64,000 nt of DNA from JAHFUI01 sp039931615 (lineage in GTDB: Bacteria; Acidobacteriota; Vicinamibacteria; Vicinamibacterales; CAVVIG01), in assembly GCA_039931615.1 (NCBI GenBank), contig JBDTRR010000015.1, positions 30,506 through 94,505 of the forward strand. The letters run 5' to 3'. The position numbers were made by a program, and so were the translations under genes. Within the stretch, counting starts at the first letter, position 1. Each line of letters begins with the position of its first letter. Under the pieces are notes generated by a model that was given only the letters and a program-made list of their open reading frames with translations, did not search any database and was not told the origin of the DNA. Below are positions 43,307 to 51,262 of the stretch, one piece after another.

Positions 43307-45784
43307 TCAGCGTCTCGCCGCGGTTGACGCGGCCGGCTCGGCGCTTGACGCCTTCTTCATCTGAAACGGTGCGCTCTTCACGATCCCGGCGACGAGCGAG
43401 GAGAAGCGGAAGTTCTCCCTGCCGGCCTCCCGGGCGATGGCTCGAACGATCGGCATATCGTAATGCTCGAGACCCCGCCCGAGACCATAGGTCAACAATT
43501 TCTCGGTCATCGTCCTGACGAATTGCTCCGGGTGCTTCAGCAGCGCCCGACGCAGCGCCACCGGACCGTTGACCGGCGTGCCGTCGGCCAGCTGGCCGGT
43601 GGCGTCGACCGGTATCCCGACCGCCTCGTTGGCGCGCCATTCCCCGGTGGCGTCGAAATTATCAAGCGAGAAGCCGAGCGGGTCCATCACCCGGTGGCAG
43701 GTGGCGCAGCCGGGGTCCTTGCGGTGCTGCTCGAGGCGTTCCCGCACCGAGGCCACCTTGCCGCCCTCGCCGTTTTCCCGCAACGTCGGGACGTTGGGCG
43801 GCGGCGGCGGCGGCGGCGTGCCGAGCACGTTCTCCAGAATCCACTTGCCGCGCAGCACCGGCGAGGTGCGGTTCGGATAGGAGGTGACGGCGAGGACCGT
43901 GCCCTGGCCGAGCAGGCCGCGCCGGTTCTCGTCGCTGAGCGTCACCCGGCGGAAGCGGCTGCCATACACATTCGGGATGCCGTAGTGGCGCGCCAGCCGC
44001 TCGTTGACGAACGTGTAATCGGCGGTCAGCAGGTCGAGCACATTCCGATCTTCACGGATGACGCTGTCGACGAACAGCTCGGTCTCGCGCCGGAACGCCT
44101 GGCGCAGGTTGTCGTCGAAGTTGGGAAATGTCTGGGTGTCCGGGAGAAAACTCGGCAGGTTGCGGACGAACAGCCACTGCGCGGCGAAGTTGTCGACCAG
44201 GGCTTTCGATCGCGGATCGGCGAGCATGCGCCGCACCTGGCGCTCGAGCACGGTGGGCTCCTTCAGCCTGCCCTGCGTCGCCAGCGTCAGCAGTTGATCG
44301 TCCGGAATGCTGCTCCAGAGGAAAAACGACAGCCGCGACGCCAGTTCCAGATCGTTGACCGGGTAGACCGTGCCGGCGGCGACGGTCGGCGGATCCGGTT
44401 CGCCGCGGAACAGGAAGCTCGGGCTGGTCAGGATGAAGCGGAGCGCGTTCTCGATGCCGGCGTCGAAGCTGCCCTTCCTGCGGCCGGCCTCGTAGAATCC
44501 GATCAGGGTATCGAGGTCGGTGTCGACCGGACGCCGATAGGCGCGCCTGGCCAGCGTGCTGAGGATTCGTGTCGCACAGGCGGTCTCTTCCGCCTTCGAC
44601 GCGGTCCGCGGCGCGGCCGCGGGACGGCAGACGAACACCCGGCGGCGGCTCGGCGTGTCGCCCGCTCCGGTCGCCTTGAACGGTCCGGCGATCTGCACGT
44701 GCTCGATCAGCGGGATGCCGTTCATGTTCTGCATGTCCAGGTCGCGCGTGAACGGCTGCAGCGGCTCGACCGATTCGGCCGAGTTCTTCTTGACGAAGGT
44801 GACGCCGACCACCCGCGGACCGGCCTTGACCGCGATGCGCGTGCGCAGCCGCTGGTCGAGCGTGTCCTTCGCCAGTGCCAGGTTGGTATCCGAGAGCGTG
44901 TTGTCGCCGTCGCCGCCGACCGGCGCCGTGAACACGCGCTCGCCGTCGATGCTGATCTCGAGCAGGTGCGGCCACTCGAGGCCTGGCACGTAGCCGACGA
45001 TGTTCTGCAGCAGGTTGACGCGGAAATCGTACTCGGCATCGAGCGGGAAGTTGTGGTGGATGACGATGCCGCCGCGTGTGCCGAGCGGCAGCCCGTCGAT
45101 GTGGTCGGTCTGGGCCCGATCCGGCGGCACGCGGTAGACGGCGCTGGCGGGGGCGATCGTCGGATCGCCGATCGCCAGGCTGGCGATCTTGCGTGACGCG
45201 GTCAGGTACTGTTCGAGCAGCGACGGGGAGACCTTCAAGACGTCGGCGATGTTGTCGAACCCGTTCGCCTCGTCGTCGGCGGGCAGGAACGCGGTCGCGT
45301 CGATGTCGAGCGCCAGCAGATCACGGACCGCGTTGGCGTACTCGGACCGGTTCAGCCGGTGCAGCGGCGACCGGCCCGGGTCGGGCTTCGCCAGCGTCGA
45401 CCGATCGAGCGCGGTTTCCAGGAACGAGACCAGCGAGTCGATGCTGGCCTGATCAGGGCGCGGCGCGCCGAGCGGGGGCATCATGCCGCCGCGCAGTTTC
45501 CGGACGACCTTCTCCCAGGTTTCCGCGCCTTCCGGGACGCGATCCAGATCCATCGTGTCGAGCATCAGGCCGGCGGTCTTGACCCGCTCGTTGTGACAGG
45601 TGACGCAGTAGCGGGTGACGAGGGCGCGCGGGGTTGGAGAGGATGGCGGGGTGGCGGCCTGGGACGAAGCGCCCTGCAGCGCCAGGTTGGCGCCGCGAAC
45701 CGACGACCCGGCGGACAGAACGAAAAGCGCCATCCCCACGAAGAGGCAGATGGCGCCCGGATGTGCCTTGACTTTCGTTCGCAA
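43307..45784 (-). CDS. DUF1592-family secreted c-type cytochrome-like protein (copy 2)
   Basis: About 825 residues: signal segment (about 12-30), heme motif CVTCH near residue 60, the DUF1587/1595/1592/1588/1585 series (LNRSEYANAVRDLLALD, RLSFFLWSSIPD, NRTSPVLRGKW) and a C-terminal CATCH (CATCHRVMDPLGFSLDNF). Same architecture as 13372-15888. The start is uncertain because no ATG lies at the N-terminus: TTG at 45793 touches a TAGAAT box and would precede transcription. I therefore use TTG at 45784, 9 nt after the box, matching the near-leaderless spacing of other genes here. An ATG at 45733 would cut the signal segment. Confidence 0.88.
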   Translation of the reverse strand: MRTKVKAHPGAICLFVGMALFVLSAGSSVRGANLALQGASSQAATPPSSPTPRALVTRYCVTCHNERVKTAGLMLDTMDLDRVPEGAETWEKVVRKLRGGMMPPLGAPRPDQASIDSLVSFLETALDRSTLAKPDPGRSPLHRLNRSEYANAVRDLLALDIDATAFLPADDEANGFDNIADVLKVSPSLLEQYLTASRKIASLAIGDPTIAPASAVYRVPPDRAQTDHIDGLPLGTRGGIVIHHNFPLDAEYDFRVNLLQNIVGYVPGLEWPHLLEISIDGERVFTAPVGGDGDNTLSDTNLALAKDTLDQRLRTRIAVKAGPRVVGVTFVKKNSAESVEPLQPFTRDLDMQNMNGIPLIEHVQIAGPFKATGAGDTPSRRRVFVCRPAAAPRTASKAEETACATRILSTLARRAYRRPVDTDLDTLIGFYEAGRRKGSFDAGIENALRFILTSPSFLFRGEPDPPTVAAGTVYPVNDLELASRLSFFLWSSIPDDQLLTLATQGRLKEPTVLERQVRRMLADPRSKALVDNFAAQWLFVRNLPSFLPDTQTFPNFDDNLRQAFRRETELFVDSVIREDRNVLDLLTADYTFVNERLARHYGIPNVYGSRFRRVTLSDENRRGLLGQGTVLAVTSYPNRTSPVLRGKWILENVLGTPPPPPPPNVPTLRENGEGGKVASVRERLEQHRKDPGCATCHRVMDPLGFSLDNFDATGEWRANEAVGIPVDATGQLADGTPVNGPVALRRALLKHPEQFVRTMTEKLLTYGLGRGLEHYDMPIVRAIAREAGRENFRFSSLVAGIVKSAPFQMKKASSAEPAASTAARR

Positions 45785-45793
45785 TGTGGCCAA

Positions 45794-45799
45794 ATTCTA
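45794..45799 (-). promoter_or_regulatory. -10 box for the second DUF1592 operon
   Basis: TAGAAT on the minus strand immediately upstream of the operon, 9 nt before the TTG at 45784. No convincing -35. Confidence 0.4.
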
Positions 45800-45843
45800 C
45801 CACGCGCCACACGGCTGAGCGGGACTCGGACATCATCGCCACC

Positions 45844-46896
45844 ATGACCTGCAACTTGTTCTGCTGCATCGGCATAAGCCTCGTGGCCTGGGCAGCGGTC
45901 GGCACCCCTCCGGCACCGACCGCGCCACAGCAGGGCGGCGCCGGAACCGCCCGCGTCCTCGAGGCCGACGGCACGGTCACCGGGTTCGCGCTGCCCAATC
46001 CCGGCAGCGGCCCGACGACGATCGCGATCGCGCCGGACGGCACGCTCTGGTTCACCGAAGCGAACGGCAACCGCATCGGCCGGATGGCGCCGGACGGCAC
46101 CGGCATCCGGGAATTCAATCTGCCGCACCCCGGCAGCGCGCCGCGAATCATCACCATCGGATCGGATGGCAATTTCTGGTTCTCGGAGCACCTCGGGAAC
46201 CGGATTGGCCGCATCACGCCGGGCGGCATCATCGCCGAGTTCGACATTCCGACGCCGGACAGCCAGCCGCGCGCGACCGCGCTCGGGCGCGACGGCAACG
46301 TCTGGTTCGGAGAGTTCGCCGGCGGCAAGATCGGACGCGTCACCCCACAGGGCGTCATCACCGAGTTCGCCATCCCCACCGCCAACAGCGGGCCGCGCGC
46401 CCTGGCTGCCGGTCCAGACGGCAACATCTGGTTCTCCGAGTTCAATACCGGCAAGATCGGGCGGATGACAGCCACCGGGCAGGTCACGGAGTTCATCCTT
46501 CCCGGGCCGGATCGGGGTCCCGGCGACATCACCGCCGGCGCCGATGGCAACATGTGGTTCGTCGAGCTCAACGGCCGTGCCGACAACCGGGTGGTCGACG
46601 GCAACCGGGTCGGCCGGATCACGATGGCCGGCCAGATCACCGAGTTCCCGATGCCCGGTCCCGCGACCGGGTCGCCGGTCAACATCGCGGTCGGCCCCGA
46701 TCGAAACATCTGGTACACGAAGGGGAACAAGCTGGGCCGCGTCACGCCGGACGGCGGCATCACCGAGTTCGACGTGCCGGGTGGAGGAACGGGACTGACC
46801 GCCGGCAGCGATCGCGCGCCGGTCGGCCGTCTCGGAGACAAGCTCTGGTTCGCGCAGTCGGGTGCGAACCGGATCGCTTACATGAGCTTCCGGTAG
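45844..46896 (+). CDS. Secreted Vgb-like (streptogramin lyase-type) seven-bladed propeller
   Basis: 350 residues from the ATG at 45844, giving a short signal with CNLFCC near the start. The chain is a series of about seven repeats of near 42 residues built on DGNxWFxE-x-x-x-(N/G)-x-IGR and (V/I)TEF-x-(I/L)P (for example PDGTLWFTEANGNRIGR). This is the virginiamycin B lyase fold. True Vgb enzymes linearise streptogramin B with catalytic His and Glu residues; I cannot confirm those here, and most homologues in soil bacteria are not resistance enzymes. Call it Vgb-like only. Divergent from the DUF1592 gene. Confidence 0.85.
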   Translation: MTCNLFCCIGISLVAWAAVGTPPAPTAPQQGGAGTARVLEADGTVTGFALPNPGSGPTTIAIAPDGTLWFTEANGNRIGRMAPDGTGIREFNLPHPGSAPRIITIGSDGNFWFSEHLGNRIGRITPGGIIAEFDIPTPDSQPRATALGRDGNVWFGEFAGGKIGRVTPQGVITEFAIPTANSGPRALAAGPDGNIWFSEFNTGKIGRMTATGQVTEFILPGPDRGPGDITAGADGNMWFVELNGRADNRVVDGNRVGRITMAGQITEFPMPGPATGSPVNIAVGPDRNIWYTKGNKLGRVTPDGGITEFDVPGGGTGLTAGSDRAPVGRLGDKLWFAQSGANRIAYMSFR

Positions 46897-46966
46897 CGCG
46901 CAACGCCAACACAATACAGCCACGAAAACACGAAAACAGTAGCACCGCCGGTTTCCCTGTGACGGG

Positions 46967-47080
46967 GCAGACCTGAAGGTCTGCGCTACGACTGATCTCC
47001 CGTCACGGTCTGCGCAGCAACGGACTCGCGTACGTAGGGTCTGCCTGGACGGTCGTAGTGCAGACCGTCAGGTCTGCCAG
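46967..47080. repeat. Palindromic element pair, GCAGACC variant
   Basis: GCAGACC-TGAA-GGTCTGC (46967-46984) and CAGACC-GTCA-GGTCTG (47061-47076), with TACGTAGGGTCTGCC and GTCGTAGTGCAGACC between them. It has the same loop and TACGTAG boundary as the others but different arms. It fills most of the 298-bp gap between the propeller and the esterase genes. Confidence 0.8.
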
Positions 47081-47158
47081 GTGAGCGATTCTTTCACCCG
47101 CTCACGTTGGAGAAGCGTTTCGCGGTCCCTCGCCGAAGCCCCCTCGGCGGAAGCGTAG

Positions 47159-47164
47159 TATAAA
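47159..47164 (+). promoter_or_regulatory. -10 box for the carboxylesterase gene
   Basis: TATAAA with 30 nt to the ATG at 47195, leaving room for the GGGAGGA ribosome site. It contrasts with the near-leaderless genes. Confidence 0.45.
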
Positions 47165-47194
47165 CGGGCGTTCAGCAGCCGTGGGAGGACATTC

Positions 47195-48814
47195 ATGAGC
47201 ATGAATCGCCGGCATTTCATCACCCAGGCGTCGCTCTTCGCGGCGGCCTCGAGCGGCCTCCTGCAGCGCGTGCGGGCCGCCGAGGACCAGACGATCGTCG
47301 CCGAGACCGCGTTCGGCAGGGTGCGCGGCGTCGACGTGCAGGGGATCAAGACCTTCAAGGGCATCCCGTATGGCGCGAGCACCGCGGGCCGGAACCGGTT
47401 CATGCCGCCGGCGAAGCCGGCGTCCTGGACCGGCGTGCGCGATGCGCTGCAGTACGGGCCGAGCGCGCCGCAGCGCAACCCCGACGCGCCCGGGACCGCC
47501 GCCAGGCTGGCGACCGCGACGGCCGGACTGCCCGCCGAAGGCGAAGACTGTCTGGTCCTCAACGTCTGGACGCCGGCCGTCAACGATGGCCGCAAGCGGC
47601 CGGTCATGTTCTGGTGTCACGGCGGCGGGTTCGCCACCGGCTCGGGTTCCTCGCCGGGCACCGACGGCACCAATCTCGCCCGCCGCGGCGACGTCGTCGT
47701 CGTCTCGATCAACCATCGTCTCAACGTGCTGGGGTTCACCAACCTGGTCGAGGCGTTCGGGCGCGACTACGCGCAGTCCGGCGACGTCGGCATGCTCGAC
47801 ATCGTCCAGGCGCTGCAGTGGGTGCGGACCAACATCGAACGGTTCGGCGGCGATCCCGACACCGTCATGATCTTCGGCCAGTCGGGCGGCGGACGGAAGG
47901 TCAGCACGCTGCTGACGATGCCGTCGGCAAAGGGCTTGTTCCACCGCGCGACGATCGAGAGCGGCGCGACGATCAAGCTGGTCGATCGCGATCAGGCCGC
48001 CCGGGTCGGCGAGCGTCTGCTGAAGAAGCTCTCCCTCACCAACGCGCAGCTCCGCGATCTGCAGAATCTGCCGGTACAGACGATCATGTCGGCCTACTTC
48101 GCGGTGGTCCGCGACATGGCCGGCGCCGATCAGATGACCGCGGGGTTCTCGCCGACGATGGACGGCCGGGTGGTCGCGCAGCACCCCTACCATCCCACCG
48201 CGTCGACGGTGTCGGCCGCGGTGCCGGTGATGCTTGGATCGACCCGCACGGAGATGACGCTGTCGAGCGACGACGCGGCGTTCTCGCTCGACGAGAACGG
48301 CATGCGCAAGCGCGTCACCGATCTGCTCGGCGACCCGGCCGGACGCGTCATCGAGGTCTACCGCCAGGCGAACCAGAATGCGACGCCGTCCGACATCTAT
48401 TTCCTGATCGCCAGCGACTACCGCTATGGTGCGCCGACCATGAAGATCGCCGAGCGGCGGGCCGCCCTGGGACAGGGCCCGGTCTACCTTTATTACTTCC
48501 GCTGGGAAACGCCGGTCGACGGCGGCCGCCTCAAGTCGCCGCACACGATGGAGATTCCATTCGCCTTCGACAACGTCAAGGTCTCGACGCGGCTGACCGG
48601 CGGCGGACCCGAGGCGGTGGCGCTCGCCGACAAAATCAGCAGCGCCTGGATCGCCTTCGCCCGGACCGGCGATCCGAACACGCCCAAGCTGCCGCGCTGG
48701 CCGGCCTTCAATCCAACCGATCGCCCGACGATGGTCTTCGATAACGTCAGCCGGGTCGAAAACGATCCGCTGCGCCAACAGCGGCTGACAATGTTCAGCG
48801 CGATGGATCTGTAG
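47195..48814 (+). CDS. Tat-exported type-B carboxylesterase
   Basis: 539 residues with a twin-arginine signal (MNRRHFITQAS, then a hydrophobic stretch to about 28). The alpha/beta-hydrolase core has the oxyanion-hole segment CHGGGFATGSG, the nucleophile Ser230 in GQSGGG (most type-B esterases read GESAGG), and the late DLARRGDVVVV-type strand pattern. The expected acid and His lie in the later part (PHTMEIPFAFDNV region). It hydrolyses carboxylic esters in the periplasm; the natural substrate is unknown. Strong ribosome site GGGAGGA. The MBL gene starts 8 bp downstream, so the two are probably one transcript. Confidence 0.92.
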   Translation: MSMNRRHFITQASLFAAASSGLLQRVRAAEDQTIVAETAFGRVRGVDVQGIKTFKGIPYGASTAGRNRFMPPAKPASWTGVRDALQYGPSAPQRNPDAPGTAARLATATAGLPAEGEDCLVLNVWTPAVNDGRKRPVMFWCHGGGFATGSGSSPGTDGTNLARRGDVVVVSINHRLNVLGFTNLVEAFGRDYAQSGDVGMLDIVQALQWVRTNIERFGGDPDTVMIFGQSGGGRKVSTLLTMPSAKGLFHRATIESGATIKLVDRDQAARVGERLLKKLSLTNAQLRDLQNLPVQTIMSAYFAVVRDMAGADQMTAGFSPTMDGRVVAQHPYHPTASTVSAAVPVMLGSTRTEMTLSSDDAAFSLDENGMRKRVTDLLGDPAGRVIEVYRQANQNATPSDIYFLIASDYRYGAPTMKIAERRAALGQGPVYLYYFRWETPVDGGRLKSPHTMEIPFAFDNVKVSTRLTGGGPEAVALADKISSAWIAFARTGDPNTPKLPRWPAFNPTDRPTMVFDNVSRVENDPLRQQRLTMFSAMDL

Positions 48815-48822
48815 GAAACCCG

Positions 48823-49986
48823 ATGACTGGACCCCTCGCCGCGCCGGAGGCGCGGCCAAATAGCGCTGCCACCGGCCAGGTGAAGCCGCACCGCCTCGCT
48901 CGAATCGCCCTGGCCGGTGTGATCGGACTCCTGCTGCTGACGGTCGCGGTGCTGCAGCCGGCCCCAGTCCAGAGCCAGACCCAAACCCAGACCCAGGCGC
49001 AGCCGCCGGCCGGCACCCGCCACGATGGCCAGGCGTTCCGCTTCAACCAGGTCAAGGATGGCCTCTACCACGCCATCGGCACAGGCGCGCTGGCGGTGGT
49101 CGGCAACTCCGCGATCATCGTCAACGACAACGACGTCATCGTCGTCGACGATCACGTGTCGCCGGCGGCGGCCTGGGTGCTGCTCGACGAGATCAAGCGC
49201 ATCACCGACAAGCCGGTGCGCACGGTCATCAACACGCACTTCCACTTCGATCACGCTCACGGCAATCAGGTGTTCGGCAAGGACGTCGACATCATCGGCC
49301 ACGAGTTCACGCGGGAGATGCTGCTGACCGGCAACACCCTGCAGATGCCGCTCTACAAGAACTACGTCGAGGGCCTGCCCCGGCAGATCGAGGATCTACG
49401 GAAGCGCGTGGCGGCGGAAGCCGACGCGACGCGGAAGGCGGCCCTGCAGGTGCAGCTCGACGCCACGGAAAACAACCGCGTGTCGCAGGCGGAGTTGCGG
49501 CCGACGCCGCCGAACGTGACCCTGCGCACACAGATGACCCTGTATCGCGGCGGCCGCGAAATCCAGATCCGCTTTCTCGGCCGTGCCCATACCGGCGGCG
49601 ACGTCGTTGTCTACCTGCCGAAGGAGAAGGCGGTGATCACCGGAGACTTCCTCACCTCCGCGCTCTCCAACATGAGCGACGCTTACGTCAACGAGTGGCC
49701 GGCGACGCTGGACGAGTTGAAGAAGCTCGACTTCGATACCGTGCTCCCGGGCCACGGCGAGGCGTTCACCGACAAAGCGAAGATCGATTACTTCCAGGCC
49801 TACCTGCGTGATGTGTGGACCCAGGTGAGTCGCTTCAAGCAGCAGGGCGTCGCGGCGGAGGAGGCGGCCAAGCGGGCCGACCTGACCGGACACAAGGAGC
49901 ACTTCCCGTCGATCCAGGGACCGGGCGTCCCGATCATTGCGGTGACGCGAATCTACGAACTGCTCGAGCGCGGCGGCGCCCGGTAG
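48823..49986 (+). CDS. Exported metallo-beta-lactamase-fold hydrolase
   Basis: 387 residues: N-terminal hydrophilic lead, one hydrophobic signal or anchor (about 26-47), a Gln/Thr-rich spacer with QTQTQTQAQ, then the MBL domain with His139-x-His141-x-Asp143-His144 (NTHFHFDHAHGN), the GRAHTGGDVVVYLP segment carrying the next metal His, and VLPGHGEAF with the last. It resembles subclass-B3-like or quinoprotein-relay-associated MBL proteins. No specific substrate. Starts 8 bp after the esterase; AGGAAA precedes its ATG. Confidence 0.9.
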   Translation: MTGPLAAPEARPNSAATGQVKPHRLARIALAGVIGLLLLTVAVLQPAPVQSQTQTQTQAQPPAGTRHDGQAFRFNQVKDGLYHAIGTGALAVVGNSAIIVNDNDVIVVDDHVSPAAAWVLLDEIKRITDKPVRTVINTHFHFDHAHGNQVFGKDVDIIGHEFTREMLLTGNTLQMPLYKNYVEGLPRQIEDLRKRVAAEADATRKAALQVQLDATENNRVSQAELRPTPPNVTLRTQMTLYRGGREIQIRFLGRAHTGGDVVVYLPKEKAVITGDFLTSALSNMSDAYVNEWPATLDELKKLDFDTVLPGHGEAFTDKAKIDYFQAYLRDVWTQVSRFKQQGVAAEEAAKRADLTGHKEHFPSIQGPGVPIIAVTRIYELLERGGAR

Positions 49987-49999
49987 GTCCGCGCGTCAA

Positions 50000-50080
50000 T
50001 TACCCCGATTCCGCGTACCAGTAGCCGTTGTCGAACTGGGTGACCGTCATCGATCTCGGTCGCGTCCGTTTGCGCTGCAC
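50000..50080 (-). pseudogene. 26-codon ORF with strong ribosome site, possible truncated gene
   Basis: GTG at 50080 preceded by GGAGGAG about 8 nt upstream, 26 sense codons and TAA at 50000-50002. The product ends FDNGYWYAESG. FDNGYWYA is a motif I associate with small SAP-like proteins that continue with a Leu-Arg-Lys-Asp-Glu helix, which is absent here. It may be the 5' remnant of such a gene or a true microprotein. Too short for firm assignment. Confidence 0.35.
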
Positions 50081-50131
50081 GAGCGTACTCCTCCACGTCC
50101 GAAGGAAAAGACGACACCTGTAAAAGACGTC

Positions 50132-50195
50132 CGTAGTGTCCGCCTTCAGGGCGGACCGTGACGCGGACGGTCCGGCTGAAGGCGGACACTGCGTA
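50132..50195. repeat. Palindromic intergenic element with imperfect hairpins
   Basis: CGTAGTGTCCGCC-TTCA-GGGCGGAC and GTCCGGC-TGAA-GGCGGACACTGCGTA. Outer ends CGTAGTGTCCGCC / GGCGGACACTGCG pair with one mismatch. It lies just downstream of the YCII gene stop. Confidence 0.85.
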
Positions 50196-50208
50196 CGATC
50201 GAGACCGA

Positions 50209-50565
50209 CTACGCCTGGCTGAAATCCACCACCGGCCGGACCTCGACGCTGCCGATGCGCACTGACGGAATCTTCGCCGCGACCTGGATGGCTTCGTCCA
50301 GATTGTCGGCGTTGATCAGGTAGAAGCCGCCCAACTGTTCCTTCGTCTCGGCGAAGGGACCGTCCGTCGTCGACAGCTTGCCGTCGCGGACCCGCACGGT
50401 GGTTGCGCTCTGAACCGGCTGCAGCGCCTCACCGCCGGCGTATTGGCCGCTCTTCTTGATCCCCTCCGTGAAGGCGAAATATTCGCCCATGAAGGCGTCG
50501 CCTTCGGCCTTGGACATCGCGGCCGCCTTCTTCTCTTCGTCGTAGATCAGGCACACGTATTTCAT
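50209..50565 (-). CDS. YCII/DGPF-family protein
   Basis: 118-residue cytoplasmic ferredoxin-like protein starting MKYVCLIYDEEKK and carrying the DGPFAETKEQLGGFYLI core that names the DGPF/YCII group, then the closing helix DEAIQVAAKIP and EVRPVV strand. These proteins are small dimeric enzymes or ligand binders, in actinobacteria and acidobacteria often paired with ECF sigma factors. Here none is next to it. GGAGGAG lies 3 nt before the ATG and can be paired by an upstream CTCCTCC (see 50566-50632). Confidence 0.92.
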   Translation of the reverse strand: MKYVCLIYDEEKKAAAMSKAEGDAFMGEYFAFTEGIKKSGQYAGGEALQPVQSATTVRVRDGKLSTTDGPFAETKEQLGGFYLINADNLDEAIQVAAKIPSVRIGSVEVRPVVDFSQA

Positions 50566-50632
50566 GGCTCCTCCAAAATCCCCGGTGACCGGGTGAAACG
50601 ATGTCAACGTCACGTAGTCGGTTGGAGGAGCC
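50566..50632 (-). promoter_or_regulatory. Inverted repeat that would mask the YCII ribosome-binding site
   Basis: In the mRNA sense (minus strand) GGCTCCTCCAA (from 50632 to 50622) is perfectly complementary to TTGGAGGAGCC (from 50576 to 50566), and the latter is the Shine-Dalgarno just before the ATG at 50565. The 45-nt loop itself contains a small CCGGTGACCGG hairpin. If transcription starts above 50632, the leader can hide the ribosome site. Confidence 0.5.
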
Positions 50633-50807
50633 CGAGATCGACACCGATTGCCGAGATGCCTTGCGGGCCGGGAATTCCTACGAATGCGTCAACACTGCGC
50701 TAGTTCTCGCGGGCGACGTCCACGCCAGAGACCCAGCCAACGCAGCCGCGAGCTCAGCCAACGGAACATCGCCGCGTCCTCCGGCCAGACCGCGGGGGCC
50801 ACCCGGG

Positions 50808-51185
50808 TCACGATTCCACGCCGCCCGCTGCATCACGCCCCTGGCCCGCCGCGATCAGATCCTCGAGCAATATCCTCACGCGGTCCGCGTCATCGGCACG
50901 AATCCAGAACTCCGAGGTGCTCATCGCGGCGGGGTATCCCGGGAGCCGTCCAACGCCGAAGAGCCCCCGGGGACTATTCTCCCTGAGCAGATAGTCGATC
51001 TCTGCGCCGTCGAGCAGCGACTGCGCCAGGGCAATCAGCGCCGCATCGCCGGTCGCGAAGACCGGAACCAGCTCGACATCTGGAGTCGGCTCTGGCCCCG
51101 GAAGACGGTCAACGGTCTCCAGATCGCAGGTCGGGCAGACCATGACGTGCCACGAAAACCTGCGTTCGCACTTCGGGCAGAACAT
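50808..51185 (-). CDS. Zinc-ribbon plus DUF2007-like protein
   Basis: 125 residues from the ATG at 51185 (an in-frame ATG at 51221 adds 12). The N-terminal four-Cys zinc ribbon CPKC..CPTC (residues about 3-22) is followed by a Pro-rich hinge and a DUF2007-type domain (ELVPVFATGDAALIALAQSLLDGAEIDYLL, then EFWIRADDADRVRILLEDL). DUF2007 is a small signal-transduction-type fold of unknown role. The gene is divergent from the kinase at 51263, with about 77 bp between starts. AGGTG stands before the ATG at 51185. Confidence 0.82.
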   Translation of the reverse strand: MFCPKCERRFSWHVMVCPTCDLETVDRLPGPEPTPDVELVPVFATGDAALIALAQSLLDGAEIDYLLRENSPRGLFGVGRLPGYPAAMSTSEFWIRADDADRVRILLEDLIAAGQGRDAAGGVES

Positions 51186-51247
51186 CTCGCACCTGGAATG
51201 GTGTTCCGGCCGCCACATCATGGCACAAGAGTCGGAACGGTCCTCGG

Positions 51248-51253
51248 TATAAT
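51248..51253 (+). promoter_or_regulatory. Consensus TATAAT 9 nt before the kinase ATG
   Basis: Perfect TATAAT; the ATG at 51263 follows after 9 nt, with no Shine-Dalgarno. The transcript is expected to be leaderless or to have only 1-3 leader bases. The hexamer at 17-bp spacing (ACAAGA) is a poor -35. Confidence 0.55.
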
Positions 51254-51262
51254 CGCGCTGTC

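Noticed and set aside
43463..45196. 577-codon plus-strand ORF antisense to DUF1592 copy 2
   Set aside because: Shadow of a conserved gene, as with the other long antisense frames.
45844..46896. Streptogramin B resistance lyase
   Set aside because: The propeller fold matches, but I could not confirm the catalytic residues. The resistance function is not supported.
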